This document shows, in pieces, positions 1 to 6,673 of a stretch of DNA of 6,673 nucleotides. Position numbers and translations under genes: made by a program. The notes under the pieces were generated by a model that saw only the letters and a list, made by a program, of their open reading frames with translations, did no database searches and was not told the origin of the DNA. The stretch covers positions 1-6,673 of the forward strand of contig JAODAU010000265.1 of NCBI GenBank assembly GCA_025463615.1, read 5' to 3'. Numbering within the stretch: position 1 is the stretch's first letter; every line of letters begins with the position of its first letter. Origin of the DNA: Microbacteriaceae bacterium. Lineage in GTDB: Bacteria > Actinomycetota > Actinomycetes > Actinomycetales > Microbacteriaceae.

Positions 1-173
1 CCCAGCCCCACCTCGTTGTCGATGCGGGCGCCGGCCGGGATGCGGCCGTCGAGAATGGCGGCCTCGATGCGGCTGGCGAGCTGGTAGTAGAGCGGGATGG
101 GACCCGACCGATCGATGTCGATGAACATCGACATCGGGAGGGTCTCATCGGTCGTCTGCATTTGTGCTGACAT
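1..173 (-). CDS. GntR-family transcriptional regulator, N-terminal part (runs off the left edge)
   Basis: The minus strand reads from an ATG at 173-171 through 57 codons to the window edge without a stop. Around residues 27-57 it shows the classic start of a GntR winged helix-turn-helix domain: IPLYYQLASRIEAAILDGRI, followed by PAGARI-NEVGL. The PLYxQ motif, the I..G.(I/L)P.G turn and the xNE helix start are diagnostic of the family. The chosen start has a GGAG ribosome site (complement of 179-182) 5 nt upstream. Internal Met codons at residues 5, 14 and 16 are alternatives without a better site. The effector-binding C-terminal domain lies outside the window, so the subfamily (HutC-like or other) and ligand cannot be named. 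The gene is divergent from the transaldolase-family gene, and local regulators of this family commonly control the divergent neighbour and themselves. That role is inferred here. Confidence 0.85.
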   Translation of the reverse strand, partial: MSAQMQTTDETLPMSMFIDIDRSGPIPLYYQLASRIEAAILDGRIPAGARIDNEVGL

Positions 174-221
174 TATCACTCCGACAGTGCTGGACTTTGT
201 TAGTACATTCGCACATGATAA
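173..221. promoter_or_regulatory. Divergent intergenic region with small dyads; candidate GntR operator
   Basis: The gap between the divergent starts is AT-richer than its surroundings. TTATCA (173-178) and TGATAA (216-221) are exact inverted copies lying at the two start codons, symmetric about 197. Between them TGT-TAGT-ACA (198-207) is a small dyad of the GT-N4-AC type seen in some GntR-family operators, and it falls in the spacer of the proposed promoter, where a repressor could block both directions. The arms are short and could be chance. Confidence 0.3.
191..219 (+). promoter_or_regulatory. Possible promoter of a leaderless transcript for the transaldolase-family gene
   Basis: A TGGACT hexamer at 191-196 (4 of 6 matches to the -35 consensus) is separated by 17 nt from CATGAT at 214-219 (4 of 6 to the -10 consensus). 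Transcription would then begin at about 226, exactly on the proposed ATG. This fits the lack of a usable Shine-Dalgarno site for that gene: the AGAGG at 221-225 touches the start codon. Leaderless mRNAs are common in actinobacteria. Both hexamers are imperfect, so this is a candidate only. Confidence 0.3.
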
Positions 222-225
222 GAGG

Positions 226-1290
226 ATGACTTCACCCCTCCTCCGAATGGTGCAGACCACCGAGACCGTGCTGTGGAACGATTCCGCCGACCCCGACGAG
301 CTGGCGCGGTCCATCGCGTTCGGTGCGGTGGGCGCCACCTGCAACCCGGTGATCGCCTACACGGCCATCGCGGCGCATCCGGAGGTCTGGGTGCCGAGGC
401 TGCGCGAGCTGGCGGAGCGGTACCCCACCGCCACCGAGTCCGAGATCGGCTGGAAGGCCGTCGAGCGCCTCAGCGTCGAGGCCGCCCGCCTGCTCGAGCC
501 CGCGTTCGAGAAGTACCACGGCCGCAACGGGCGCCTCTCGGTGCAGACCGACCCGCGCCTGCACCGGGATGCCGCGGCGCTCGTGGAGCAGGCCGTGCAC
601 TTCGACTCGCTCGCCCCCAACATCATCGTGAAGATCCCCGCGACCCGCGTCGGCATCGAGGCCATCGAGGAGGTGACGGCCCGCGGCATCAGCGTCAACG
701 CGACCGTCTCGTTCACCGTCGCCCAGGCGATGGCGGTCGGCGAGGCCGTCGAGCGCGGGCTTGTGCGACGCAGGGCCGAGGGGGGCGACACGTCGTGGAT
801 GGGCCCGGTCTGCACGATCATGGGCGGTCGGCTGGATGACTGGCTCAAGCACGTCGTCGCGCGCGACCGCGTGCTGGTCGACCCCGGCATCCTCGAGTGG
901 GCCGGCGTCGCGGCGCTCAAGCGCGCCTACGCGCTCTACCGCGAGCGCGGTTTCGAGACGCGGATGCTGTCGGCCGCCTTCCGCAACCACCTGCAGTGGA
1001 GCGAGCTGGTGGGCGGCGACCTCGTCGTGTCGCCGCCGTTCGACTGGCAGCTGCGCTTCCAGGAGAGCTCGCTCACGGGCGAGCCACGCATCGACGTGCC
1101 GGTCGATCCCGCGATCATCGAGCAGCTCACGGCGGCCACGCCGGAGTTCTCGCGCGCCTACGAGCCCGACGGCATGACCGTCGACGAGTTCGAGTCGTTC
1201 GGCGCCTCGGCGGTCACGCTGCGGCAGTTCCTCGACGCCGACGCGAAGCTCGATGCCCTGGTTCGCGACGTGCTGGTTCCCGCCCCCTGA
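226..1290 (+). CDS. Transaldolase-family protein (class I aldolase fold, likely sugar-phosphate aldolase or transaldolase)
   Basis: This 354-residue protein belongs to the transaldolase/fructose-6-phosphate aldolase superfamily of TIM-barrel enzymes, which form a Schiff base with a ketose donor. Visible family motifs are LWNDSAD (17-22; D19 aligns with the TalB active-site Asp17), GATCNP (36-41), IIVKIPAT (133-140, with K136 the Schiff-base Lys) and GISVNATVSFTVAQA (154-168; N158 and T160). GRLDDWL (201-207) holds an Arg aligning with the phosphate-binding Arg of TalB. The TalB Glu96 position is Gln107, as in fructose-6-phosphate aldolase, and a short insertion precedes GGRLDDW, so the donor and acceptor may differ from the pentose phosphate enzyme. 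The frame is open back to 97, but that extension overlaps the divergent GntR gene and does not look like protein of this family, so ATG 226 is preferred. ATG 247 is a weaker alternative. Start spacing suggests leaderless translation. The gene is probably under the adjacent GntR regulator. Fold is confident, exact reaction is not. Confidence 0.85.
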   Translation: MTSPLLRMVQTTETVLWNDSADPDELARSIAFGAVGATCNPVIAYTAIAAHPEVWVPRLRELAERYPTATESEIGWKAVERLSVEAARLLEPAFEKYHGRNGRLSVQTDPRLHRDAAALVEQAVHFDSLAPNIIVKIPATRVGIEAIEEVTARGISVNATVSFTVAQAMAVGEAVERGLVRRRAEGGDTSWMGPVCTIMGGRLDDWLKHVVARDRVLVDPGILEWAGVAALKRAYALYRERGFETRMLSAAFRNHLQWSELVGGDLVVSPPFDWQLRFQESSLTGEPRIDVPVDPAIIEQLTAATPEFSRAYEPDGMTVDEFESFGASAVTLRQFLDADAKLDALVRDVLVPAP

Positions 1291-1297
1291 TCCGTGC

Positions 1298-1334
1298 TAC
1301 ATTACCGCTAAGTGAATCGCGGTTAGTGATTCGC
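1298..1334 (+). promoter_or_regulatory. Candidate operon promoter with direct-repeat operator
   Basis: The 69-bp gap before the catabolic operon contains two near-identical 12-mers, TAAGTGAATCGC (1309-1320) and TTAGTGATTCGC (1323-1334), matching at 10 of 12 positions and offset by 14 bp. Overlapping them is an imperfect dyad with outer arms CTAA (1308-1311) and TTAG (1323-1326), the arm style of many TetR-family operators. TACATT at 1298-1303 is a fair -10 hexamer, but no good -35 is seen, so the repeat would cover the start region as a repressor site would. No cognate regulator is in the window. Confidence 0.4.
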
Positions 1335-1359
1335 TCCCGGTAGGTCGAGGAGGATCACG

Positions 1360-1821
1360 GTGACGGTTCCCGCAAGCGCGGTCGGCACGGAGCTGGCGCC
1401 GCTGACCGCCACGATCGAACGCGGCAGGCTGCGTTTCTTCGCCGAGGCGATCGGCGAGACCGACCCGACCTACACCGATCTCGACGCGGCGGTCGAGGCG
1501 GGCTACCCCGACCTCCCGGTGCCCCCGACCTTCCTCTTCGGCCTCAAGCTCGACGGGCCCGACCCGTTCGGCTGGATGCGGGAGCTCGGCATCGACCTGC
1601 GCTACGTGCTGCACGGCACCCAGCGCTTCGCCTACCAGCGGATGGTGTTCGCCGGCGAGCACGTCACCTTCCGCCCGCGCATCTCCGAGGTCTTCGACAA
1701 GCGCGGCGGCGCCCTCGAGTTCGTCACCCTCGAGACCGCCGTCACGCGCGACGACGTGCCGGTCGCCACCCTCGGCGAGACGATCGTCGTGCGCCACCCC
1801 GAGCTGGAGGCCGCCCGATGA
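1360..1821 (+). CDS. MaoC-like dehydratase N-terminal-type subunit (non-catalytic half of a hydratase heterodimer)
   Basis: A 153-residue hot-dog fold protein of the FAS1-type/MaoC N-terminal dehydratase family. It begins with the family signature VGTELAPL (8-15), then GRLRFFAEAIGETDPTY (22-38) and VPPTFLF. At the place where active hydratase-2 proteins have GDxNPxH, it has GETDPTY, so the catalytic Asp/His pair is absent. Such subunits pair with an active MaoC partner, as HadA with HadB in mycobacterial fatty acid synthesis and ChsH1 with ChsH2 in steroid side-chain breakdown. The next gene encodes exactly such a partner. GTG start 1360 has a strong GAGGAGG site at 1347-1353 with 6-nt spacing and is the first gene of the operon. 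It overlaps the next gene by four bases (ATGA), which favours coupled translation and equal amounts of both subunits. Its likely role is widening the acyl pocket of the complex. Confidence 0.85.
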   Translation: MTVPASAVGTELAPLTATIERGRLRFFAEAIGETDPTYTDLDAAVEAGYPDLPVPPTFLFGLKLDGPDPFGWMRELGIDLRYVLHGTQRFAYQRMVFAGEHVTFRPRISEVFDKRGGALEFVTLETAVTRDDVPVATLGETIVVRHPELEAAR

Positions 1822-2231
1822 TCGACCTGACGACGGCGCAGGTCGGCACCGAGCTCCCGACGCTGGAGCTGCCCGCGATCAGCCGCACGACCCTCGCGCT
1901 CTTCGCGGGGGCCTCGGGCGACCACAACCCGATCCACCTCGACCTGGATGTCGCGAAATCGGCCGGCCTCGACGACGTGTTCGCCCAGGGGATGCTGTCG
2001 ATGGCGTACCTCGGCCGCCTGCTCACGGGCTGGGTGCCGCAGGAGCTGATCCGCTCGTTCGAGGTGCGGTTCGCCGCGATCACCCCGATCCACGGTCGGC
2101 CCACCTGCACCGGCCGGGTCGCCTCCATCGAGGAGGTGGATGGCGAGCGCCTGGCCACCCTGGACCTCGCCGTCACGCTCGCCGACGGCACCGTCACGCT
2201 CAGCGGCGGCGCCGTCGTCGTCGTCAACTGA
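1818..2231 (+). CDS. MaoC-family (R)-specific enoyl-CoA hydratase, catalytic subunit
   Basis: A 137-residue single hot-dog protein with the hydratase-2 motif: FAGASGDHNPIHLD spans 29-42, giving the catalytic dyad D35 and H40. It is followed by the AGLDDVFAQGML overhang segment typical of MaoC/HadB proteins. The family adds water across trans-2-enoyl-CoA (or removes it from 3-hydroxyacyl-ACP) to give the (3R)-hydroxy thioester. Length matches HadB-type subunits. The start ATG 1818 overlaps the TGA of the upstream non-catalytic subunit, so the two are likely made together as a heterodimer. Because acyl-CoA dehydrogenase, ligase and SDR genes follow, the catabolic (CoA) direction is more likely than fatty acid synthesis. 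Substrate chain cannot be read from sequence. Confidence 0.88.
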   Translation: MIDLTTAQVGTELPTLELPAISRTTLALFAGASGDHNPIHLDLDVAKSAGLDDVFAQGMLSMAYLGRLLTGWVPQELIRSFEVRFAAITPIHGRPTCTGRVASIEEVDGERLATLDLAVTLADGTVTLSGGAVVVVN

Positions 2232-2245
2232 AAAGGAAACAGTCC

Positions 2246-3070
2246 ATGGCAACACTCGACGGCAAGGTCGCGCTGGTCTCCGGCTCCGGCCGCGGCATCG
2301 GGCGCGAGATCGCGCTCAAGCTCGCGAGCGAGGGCGCGCGGGTGGTCGTCAACGACCTCGACGCCGAGCCCGCGAACGAGACGGTGGCCGACATCGTCGC
2401 CGCGGGCGGACAGGCGGTCGCCTGCATCGGCAGCGTGACCGACGCGGACTTCGGCGAGCGCTTCGTGCAGACCGCCGTGGACACCTACGGCGGGCTGGAC
2501 ATCATCGTCAACAACGCCGGGTACACCTGGGACAGCGTGATCCAGAAGATGACGGACGAGCAGTGGGACGCGATTCTCGACGTGCACCTGAAGGCGCCGT
2601 TCCGCATCCTGCGCGCCGCGCAGCCCGTGATCTCGGCCGCCGCCAAGCGCGAGGTCGCCGAGAACGGCGTCGCCACCACCCGCAAGGTGGTCAACATCTC
2701 GTCGATCGCCGGGCTCGGCGGCAACGCCGGCCAGGTCAACTACTCGACGGCGAAGGCGGGCGTGGTGGGCCTCACCAAGACCCTCGCCAAGGAGTGGGGC
2801 CGCTACAACGTCACGGTGAACGCGGTGGCCTTCGGCTACATCAAGACGCGCCTCACCGACACCGAGGGCGCCGACCACATCGAGGTCGCGGGCAACTCCA
2901 TCAAGGTGGGCATGAGCAAGGAGCTGCACGCCATGACCGAGCAGCTGATCCCGCTCGGCCGAGCCGGCACGCCGCAGGATGCCGCGGGTGCCGTCTACCT
3001 CTTCTGCCTGCCCGAGTCCGACTACATCAGCGCGCAGGTCGTCGTCTGCGGCGGAGGGTTCTTCATCTGA
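2246..3070 (+). CDS. Short-chain dehydrogenase/reductase, probable 3-hydroxyacyl-CoA dehydrogenase (FabG/MFE-2 type)
   Basis: A 274-residue classical SDR. The Rossmann motif SGSGRGIG lies at 12-19, VVVND ends beta-2 with D37 (which favours NAD+ over NADP+), and NNAG is at 89-92. The catalytic residues are S153, Y166 and K170 (NISS, then YSTAK). The usual Asn of the catalytic tetrad is His114 in the context DVHLKAPF; the same VHL context occurs in the dehydrogenase domain of peroxisomal multifunctional enzyme 2 (HSD17B4). About 16 residues (131-146) extend the loop before the catalytic Ser strand. In context it would oxidise the (3R)-hydroxyacyl-CoA made by the MaoC pair to the 3-oxoacyl-CoA. 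An AAAGGA site at 2232-2237 lies 8 nt before ATG 2246, and the gap to the upstream stop is 14 bp. Its TGA overlaps the next ATG by one base. An alternative role as a ketoreductase or alcohol dehydrogenase is possible. Confidence 0.85.
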   Translation: MATLDGKVALVSGSGRGIGREIALKLASEGARVVVNDLDAEPANETVADIVAAGGQAVACIGSVTDADFGERFVQTAVDTYGGLDIIVNNAGYTWDSVIQKMTDEQWDAILDVHLKAPFRILRAAQPVISAAAKREVAENGVATTRKVVNISSIAGLGGNAGQVNYSTAKAGVVGLTKTLAKEWGRYNVTVNAVAFGYIKTRLTDTEGADHIEVAGNSIKVGMSKELHAMTEQLIPLGRAGTPQDAAGAVYLFCLPESDYISAQVVVCGGGFFI

Positions 3071-4215
3071 TGAAGCGGCGACTGTACGACGCGGAGCACG
3101 AGGCCTACCGGGCCACCGTGCGCGACTACCTCCAGCGCGAGGTCGTGCCCGCCTACCCGACGTGGGTGCAGAACAGGATCGTCTCCCCCGACCTGTACAC
3201 CGGGCTGGCGGCCATCGGCGCGCTCGGCCACGGCATCCCGGCCGAGTACGGCGGATCGGGTGTGAACGACTTCCGCTACAACCTCATCCTCACCGAGGAG
3301 GCGACGCGCGCCAGGGTGTTCCCGGCGATCGTCGGCCCGAGCCTGGTGATCGACATCATCGCGCCGTACATCGTGGACATGGGCACCGACGAGCAGAAGG
3401 CGCGCTGGTTGCCCGGCGTGGTCGCCGGCGAGACGGTGCTGGGGATCGCGATGACGGAGCCGGGCACGGGCTCGGACCTGGCCGGCATCCAGACCACCGC
3501 CGTTCGCGACGGCGACGAGTGGGTCGTGAACGGCACCAAGAAGTTCATCGGCAACGGCCTCAACGCGGGCCTCGTGATCGCCGCCGTGCGCACCGGCGAG
3601 GACCGCCACCGCGGCCTCAGCTTGCTCGTGATCGAGACGGATGCCCCCGGCTACCACGCGCGCAACCTCGACAAGGTGGGCATGCACGCCCACAACACCA
3701 CCGAGCTCACGTTCACCGACCTCCGCGTGCCCGCGGCCAACATGCTCGGCGCGGAGGGCGACGGATTCCTCGGCCTCACCCGCAACCTCGCGCAGGAGCG
3801 GGTCACGGCATCCGCTCACGCCGTCGCCACCGCGATCGTCGCCCTCGAGCTCACGATCGACTACGTGCGCGAGCGCCAGACGTTCGGCAGGCCGGTCGGC
3901 GCGAACCAGACCGTGCGCTTCACGATCGCCGAGCTGTCGACCGAGATCGACATCGCGCAGGCCTTCGTCGACCGCTGCGTGCTGGCGCTCAACGACGGCG
4001 ACCTCACCCCGGTCGACGCCGCGAAGGCCAAGTGGTGGACGACCGAACTGCTCTGGCGCGTGCTCGACACCGGCGTGCAGCTGCACGGCGGAAACGGCTA
4101 CCTGCCCGAATACCCGATCACCCAGCTCTGGCTCGATTCCCGCGCGCAGCGCATCTACGCGGGCAGCACCGAAATCATGAAGGACCTCATCGGCAAATCG
4201 ATGAAACTCGGCTAA
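3070..4215 (+). CDS. Acyl-CoA dehydrogenase (FadE-like, LCAD/isovaleryl-type active site)
   Basis: A 381-residue flavoprotein of the standard acyl-CoA dehydrogenase length, introducing the trans-2 double bond into acyl-CoA and passing electrons to ETF. Order of motifs: IPAEYGGSG (56-64), the FAD-contact motif MTEPGTGSD (128-136), GTKKFIGNG (155-163), RQTFGRPVG (269-277), QLHGGNGY (337-344) and RIYAGSTEIMKDLI (361-374). In short- and medium-chain enzymes the catalytic base is the Glu of IYEG; here that position is Ala364. A Glu at 243 in NLAQERV aligns with the alternative base of long-chain and isovaleryl-CoA dehydrogenases, so activity is expected. ATG 3070 shares its A with the SDR stop codon. 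A GGAGGG site at 3053-3058 sits 11 nt upstream inside the SDR end. The frame is open back to 2140, but that part overlaps the SDR and reads as arginine-rich nonsense. Substrate is unknown. Confidence 0.92.
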   Translation: MKRRLYDAEHEAYRATVRDYLQREVVPAYPTWVQNRIVSPDLYTGLAAIGALGHGIPAEYGGSGVNDFRYNLILTEEATRARVFPAIVGPSLVIDIIAPYIVDMGTDEQKARWLPGVVAGETVLGIAMTEPGTGSDLAGIQTTAVRDGDEWVVNGTKKFIGNGLNAGLVIAAVRTGEDRHRGLSLLVIETDAPGYHARNLDKVGMHAHNTTELTFTDLRVPAANMLGAEGDGFLGLTRNLAQERVTASAHAVATAIVALELTIDYVRERQTFGRPVGANQTVRFTIAELSTEIDIAQAFVDRCVLALNDGDLTPVDAAKAKWWTTELLWRVLDTGVQLHGGNGYLPEYPITQLWLDSRAQRIYAGSTEIMKDLIGKSMKLG

Positions 4216-4249
4216 TTCAGCACCACTCAGTTCTCAAAGGAGAGACACG

Positions 4250-5787
<1,538 letters not shown>

Positions 5788-5791
<4 letters not shown>

Positions 5792-6510
5792 AACTCTTCA
5801 CCCGCACCGTCGGCTCGGGCTCCCGCAGCGCCGCGCTCGTGCACGGCGCGTCCATGAGCGGGGATGCCTGGCGCGATCTCACCCCGTACCTCCTCGAGCA
5901 CGACCTCACCCTCACCCTCGTGGACCAGCGCGGCCACGGCGACAGCCCGCGGGCCAGCAGCTACCGCATCGAGGATTTCGTGGGCGACCTGGTGGAGACG
6001 CTGCCGACCGGGCTGGACATCCTGATGGGTCAGTCGCTCGGCGGCCTCACCGGCGCCTGGGCGTCGGCGGAGCTGAAGCCGAAGCGGTACATCGGGGTCG
6101 ACCCGGCGCTGCGGCTGAAGCCGTTCGAGTCGTGGCTGATCCCCGTGCTGGGGCCGATCCAGACGAAGTTCCCGGACTGGGCCGTGCGTCGCACGCTGCC
6201 CATGACGGCGCCGGCGGACACGCTGCAGCGCGTGCGCGCGCAGTGGGCCAAGTGGGATGCGTCCTGCCTGCGCGACATCAAGCGCTCCTACGAGGCGCGG
6301 CCGTTCCCCGCCGCGCCGCCGGCCGTGCCCTCCACCATCGTGCTGGCCGATCCGAGTTTCGCGGTGAAGCCGTCGTACGCGCAGGAGCTGCGGGACGCCG
6401 GCTGGGATGTGCGCGTGATGTCCGGCGGCGTGCACGACCTGCACATCCAGGACCCCCGCCGCCTGGCGGAGATCCTGCGCGACGTGCTGGAGCCCGTCCC
6501 CGCGCGCTAG
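5788..6510 (+). CDS. Alpha/beta-fold hydrolase (probable esterase, lactonase or thioesterase)
   Basis: A 240-residue alpha/beta hydrolase. The oxyanion segment LVHGAS is at 17-22, [10 protein letters not shown] at 45-54, the nucleophile elbow GQSLGG at 81-86 with S83, a likely acid D188 (VLADPS) and a C-terminal His in GGVHDLH (213-219; H216, less likely H219). The cap region, about 107-175, is Trp/Arg-rich. No secretion signal is seen, so it acts in the cytoplasm. GTG 5788 overlaps the ligase stop by four bases (GTGA) and there is no strong ribosome site nearby (GAGG at 5771-5774 is 13 nt away), so translation is probably coupled to the ligase. In context it may release the acid substrate from an ester or lactone for the ligase, or hydrolyse a CoA intermediate. 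Family is clear, substrate is not. It ends in a CTAG shared with the convergent thiolase gene. Confidence 0.82.
6507..6510. other. Shared CTAG stop: two convergent genes end on the same tetranucleotide
   Basis: CTAG gives TAG to the plus-strand hydrolase (6508-6510) and TAG to the minus-strand thiolase (6509-6507). There is no intergenic space and no terminator hairpin between the two genes, so each transcript must run into the other gene. Confidence 0.9.
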
Positions 6511-6673
6511 CGCTCGGCCGGGCGGTAGGCGGTGACCACGGCGGCCCCGCCGAGGCCGATGTTGTGCTGCAGGGCGACGGTGGCGCCATCCACCTGTCGC
6601 CTGTCTGCCGTGCCGCGCAGCTGCCAGGTGAGCTCGGCACACTGCGCCAGGCCAGTGGCGCCGAGCGGATGTC
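6507..6673 (-). CDS. SCP-x type thiolase (lipid-transfer thiolase), C-terminal end, partial
   Basis: The minus strand enters at the right edge and reads 54 codons to TAG at 6509-6507. The peptide starts [20 protein letters not shown], then continues to [21 protein letters not shown] is the C-terminal thiolase motif with the catalytic His (codon 6671-6669). The QHNIGLGGA ending is typical of SCP-x/nonspecific lipid-transfer thiolases, which lack the CxG Cys of classical FadA-type thiolases at this place. Members cleave 3-oxoacyl-CoA, often alpha-branched or sterol-derived, and some actinobacterial relatives (Ltp2) act as retro-aldolases with a DUF35 partner. It is convergent with the operon but supplies the last step the operon otherwise lacks. 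The N-terminal nucleophile Cys is outside the window. Confidence 0.88.
   Translation of the reverse strand, partial: HPLGATGLAQCAELTWQLRGTADRRQVDGATVALQHNIGLGGAAVVTAYRPAER

Noticed and set aside
97..225. Upstream extension of the transaldolase-family reading frame to an ATG at 97
   Set aside because: It runs antisense through the GntR-family N-terminus, has no family resemblance, and the conserved part begins just after ATG 226.
1742..2929. 395-codon minus-strand open frame opposite the MaoC and SDR genes
   Set aside because: It spans three real genes and their junctions and has low-complexity composition typical of antisense GC-rich frames.
2140..3069. In-frame open stretch upstream of the acyl-CoA dehydrogenase
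   Set aside because: It overlaps the SDR in another frame and reads as Arg/Gly-rich shadow peptide; the dehydrogenase domain begins right at ATG 3070.
3022..4086. 354-codon minus-strand open frame opposite the acyl-CoA dehydrogenase
   Set aside because: Shadow frame: Val/Arg/His/Asp-rich, with no recognisable motif, over a well-supported plus-strand gene.
4216..4249. Possible terminator or internal promoter between the dehydrogenase and the ligase
   Set aside because: No stable hairpin with a T-run and no convincing -35/-10 pair; only the ribosome site is clear.

Overview
The window is very GC-rich, with densely packed genes that often overlap by 1 to 4 bases. GTG starts occur, codons strongly prefer G or C in the third position, and the hexamer GGATGC/GCATCC recurs. 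Together with the gene content this suggests a high-GC actinobacterium, most like Microbacteriaceae. That placement is inferred from composition and style, not from a marker gene. No rRNA, tRNA, mobile element, phage gene or CRISPR array is visible.

Left edge (1-1290): a partial GntR-family regulator on the minus strand is divergent from a 354-residue transaldolase-family enzyme on the plus strand. The 52-bp gap between their starts holds a possible promoter and small dyads. This looks like a separate sugar-phosphate or aldol-chemistry unit with its own regulator.

Middle (1291-6510): after a 69-bp gap with a 12-bp near-direct repeat, six plus-strand genes form a compact operon. They are a MaoC-type dehydratase subunit lacking the catalytic motif, a MaoC hydratase with the motif, a short-chain dehydrogenase, an acyl-CoA dehydrogenase, an AMP-forming acyl-CoA ligase and an alpha/beta hydrolase. 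Three junctions overlap (ATGA, TGATG, GTGA) and the other two gaps are 14 and 34 bp.

Right edge (6507-6673): the C-terminal end of an SCP-x type thiolase enters on the minus strand. Its stop codon shares a CTAG tetranucleotide with the stop of the hydrolase.

Together the genes supply a whole beta-oxidation cycle: CoA activation (ligase), alpha,beta-dehydrogenation (acyl-CoA dehydrogenase), hydration (MaoC pair), oxidation of the hydroxyl (dehydrogenase) and thiolysis (SCP-x thiolase). The hydratase-2 and SDR steps and the SCP-x thiolase mirror the eukaryotic peroxisomal MFE-2/SCPx route rather than the classical FadB/FadA route. The acyl-CoA dehydrogenase appears to carry its catalytic Glu in the position used by long-chain and isovaleryl-CoA dehydrogenases. 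A bulky or alpha-branched acyl substrate (isoprenoid, sterol side chain or similar) is a reasonable inference, but the substrate cannot be read from the sequence. I see an interesting catabolic module, not clear proof of a wholly new system.
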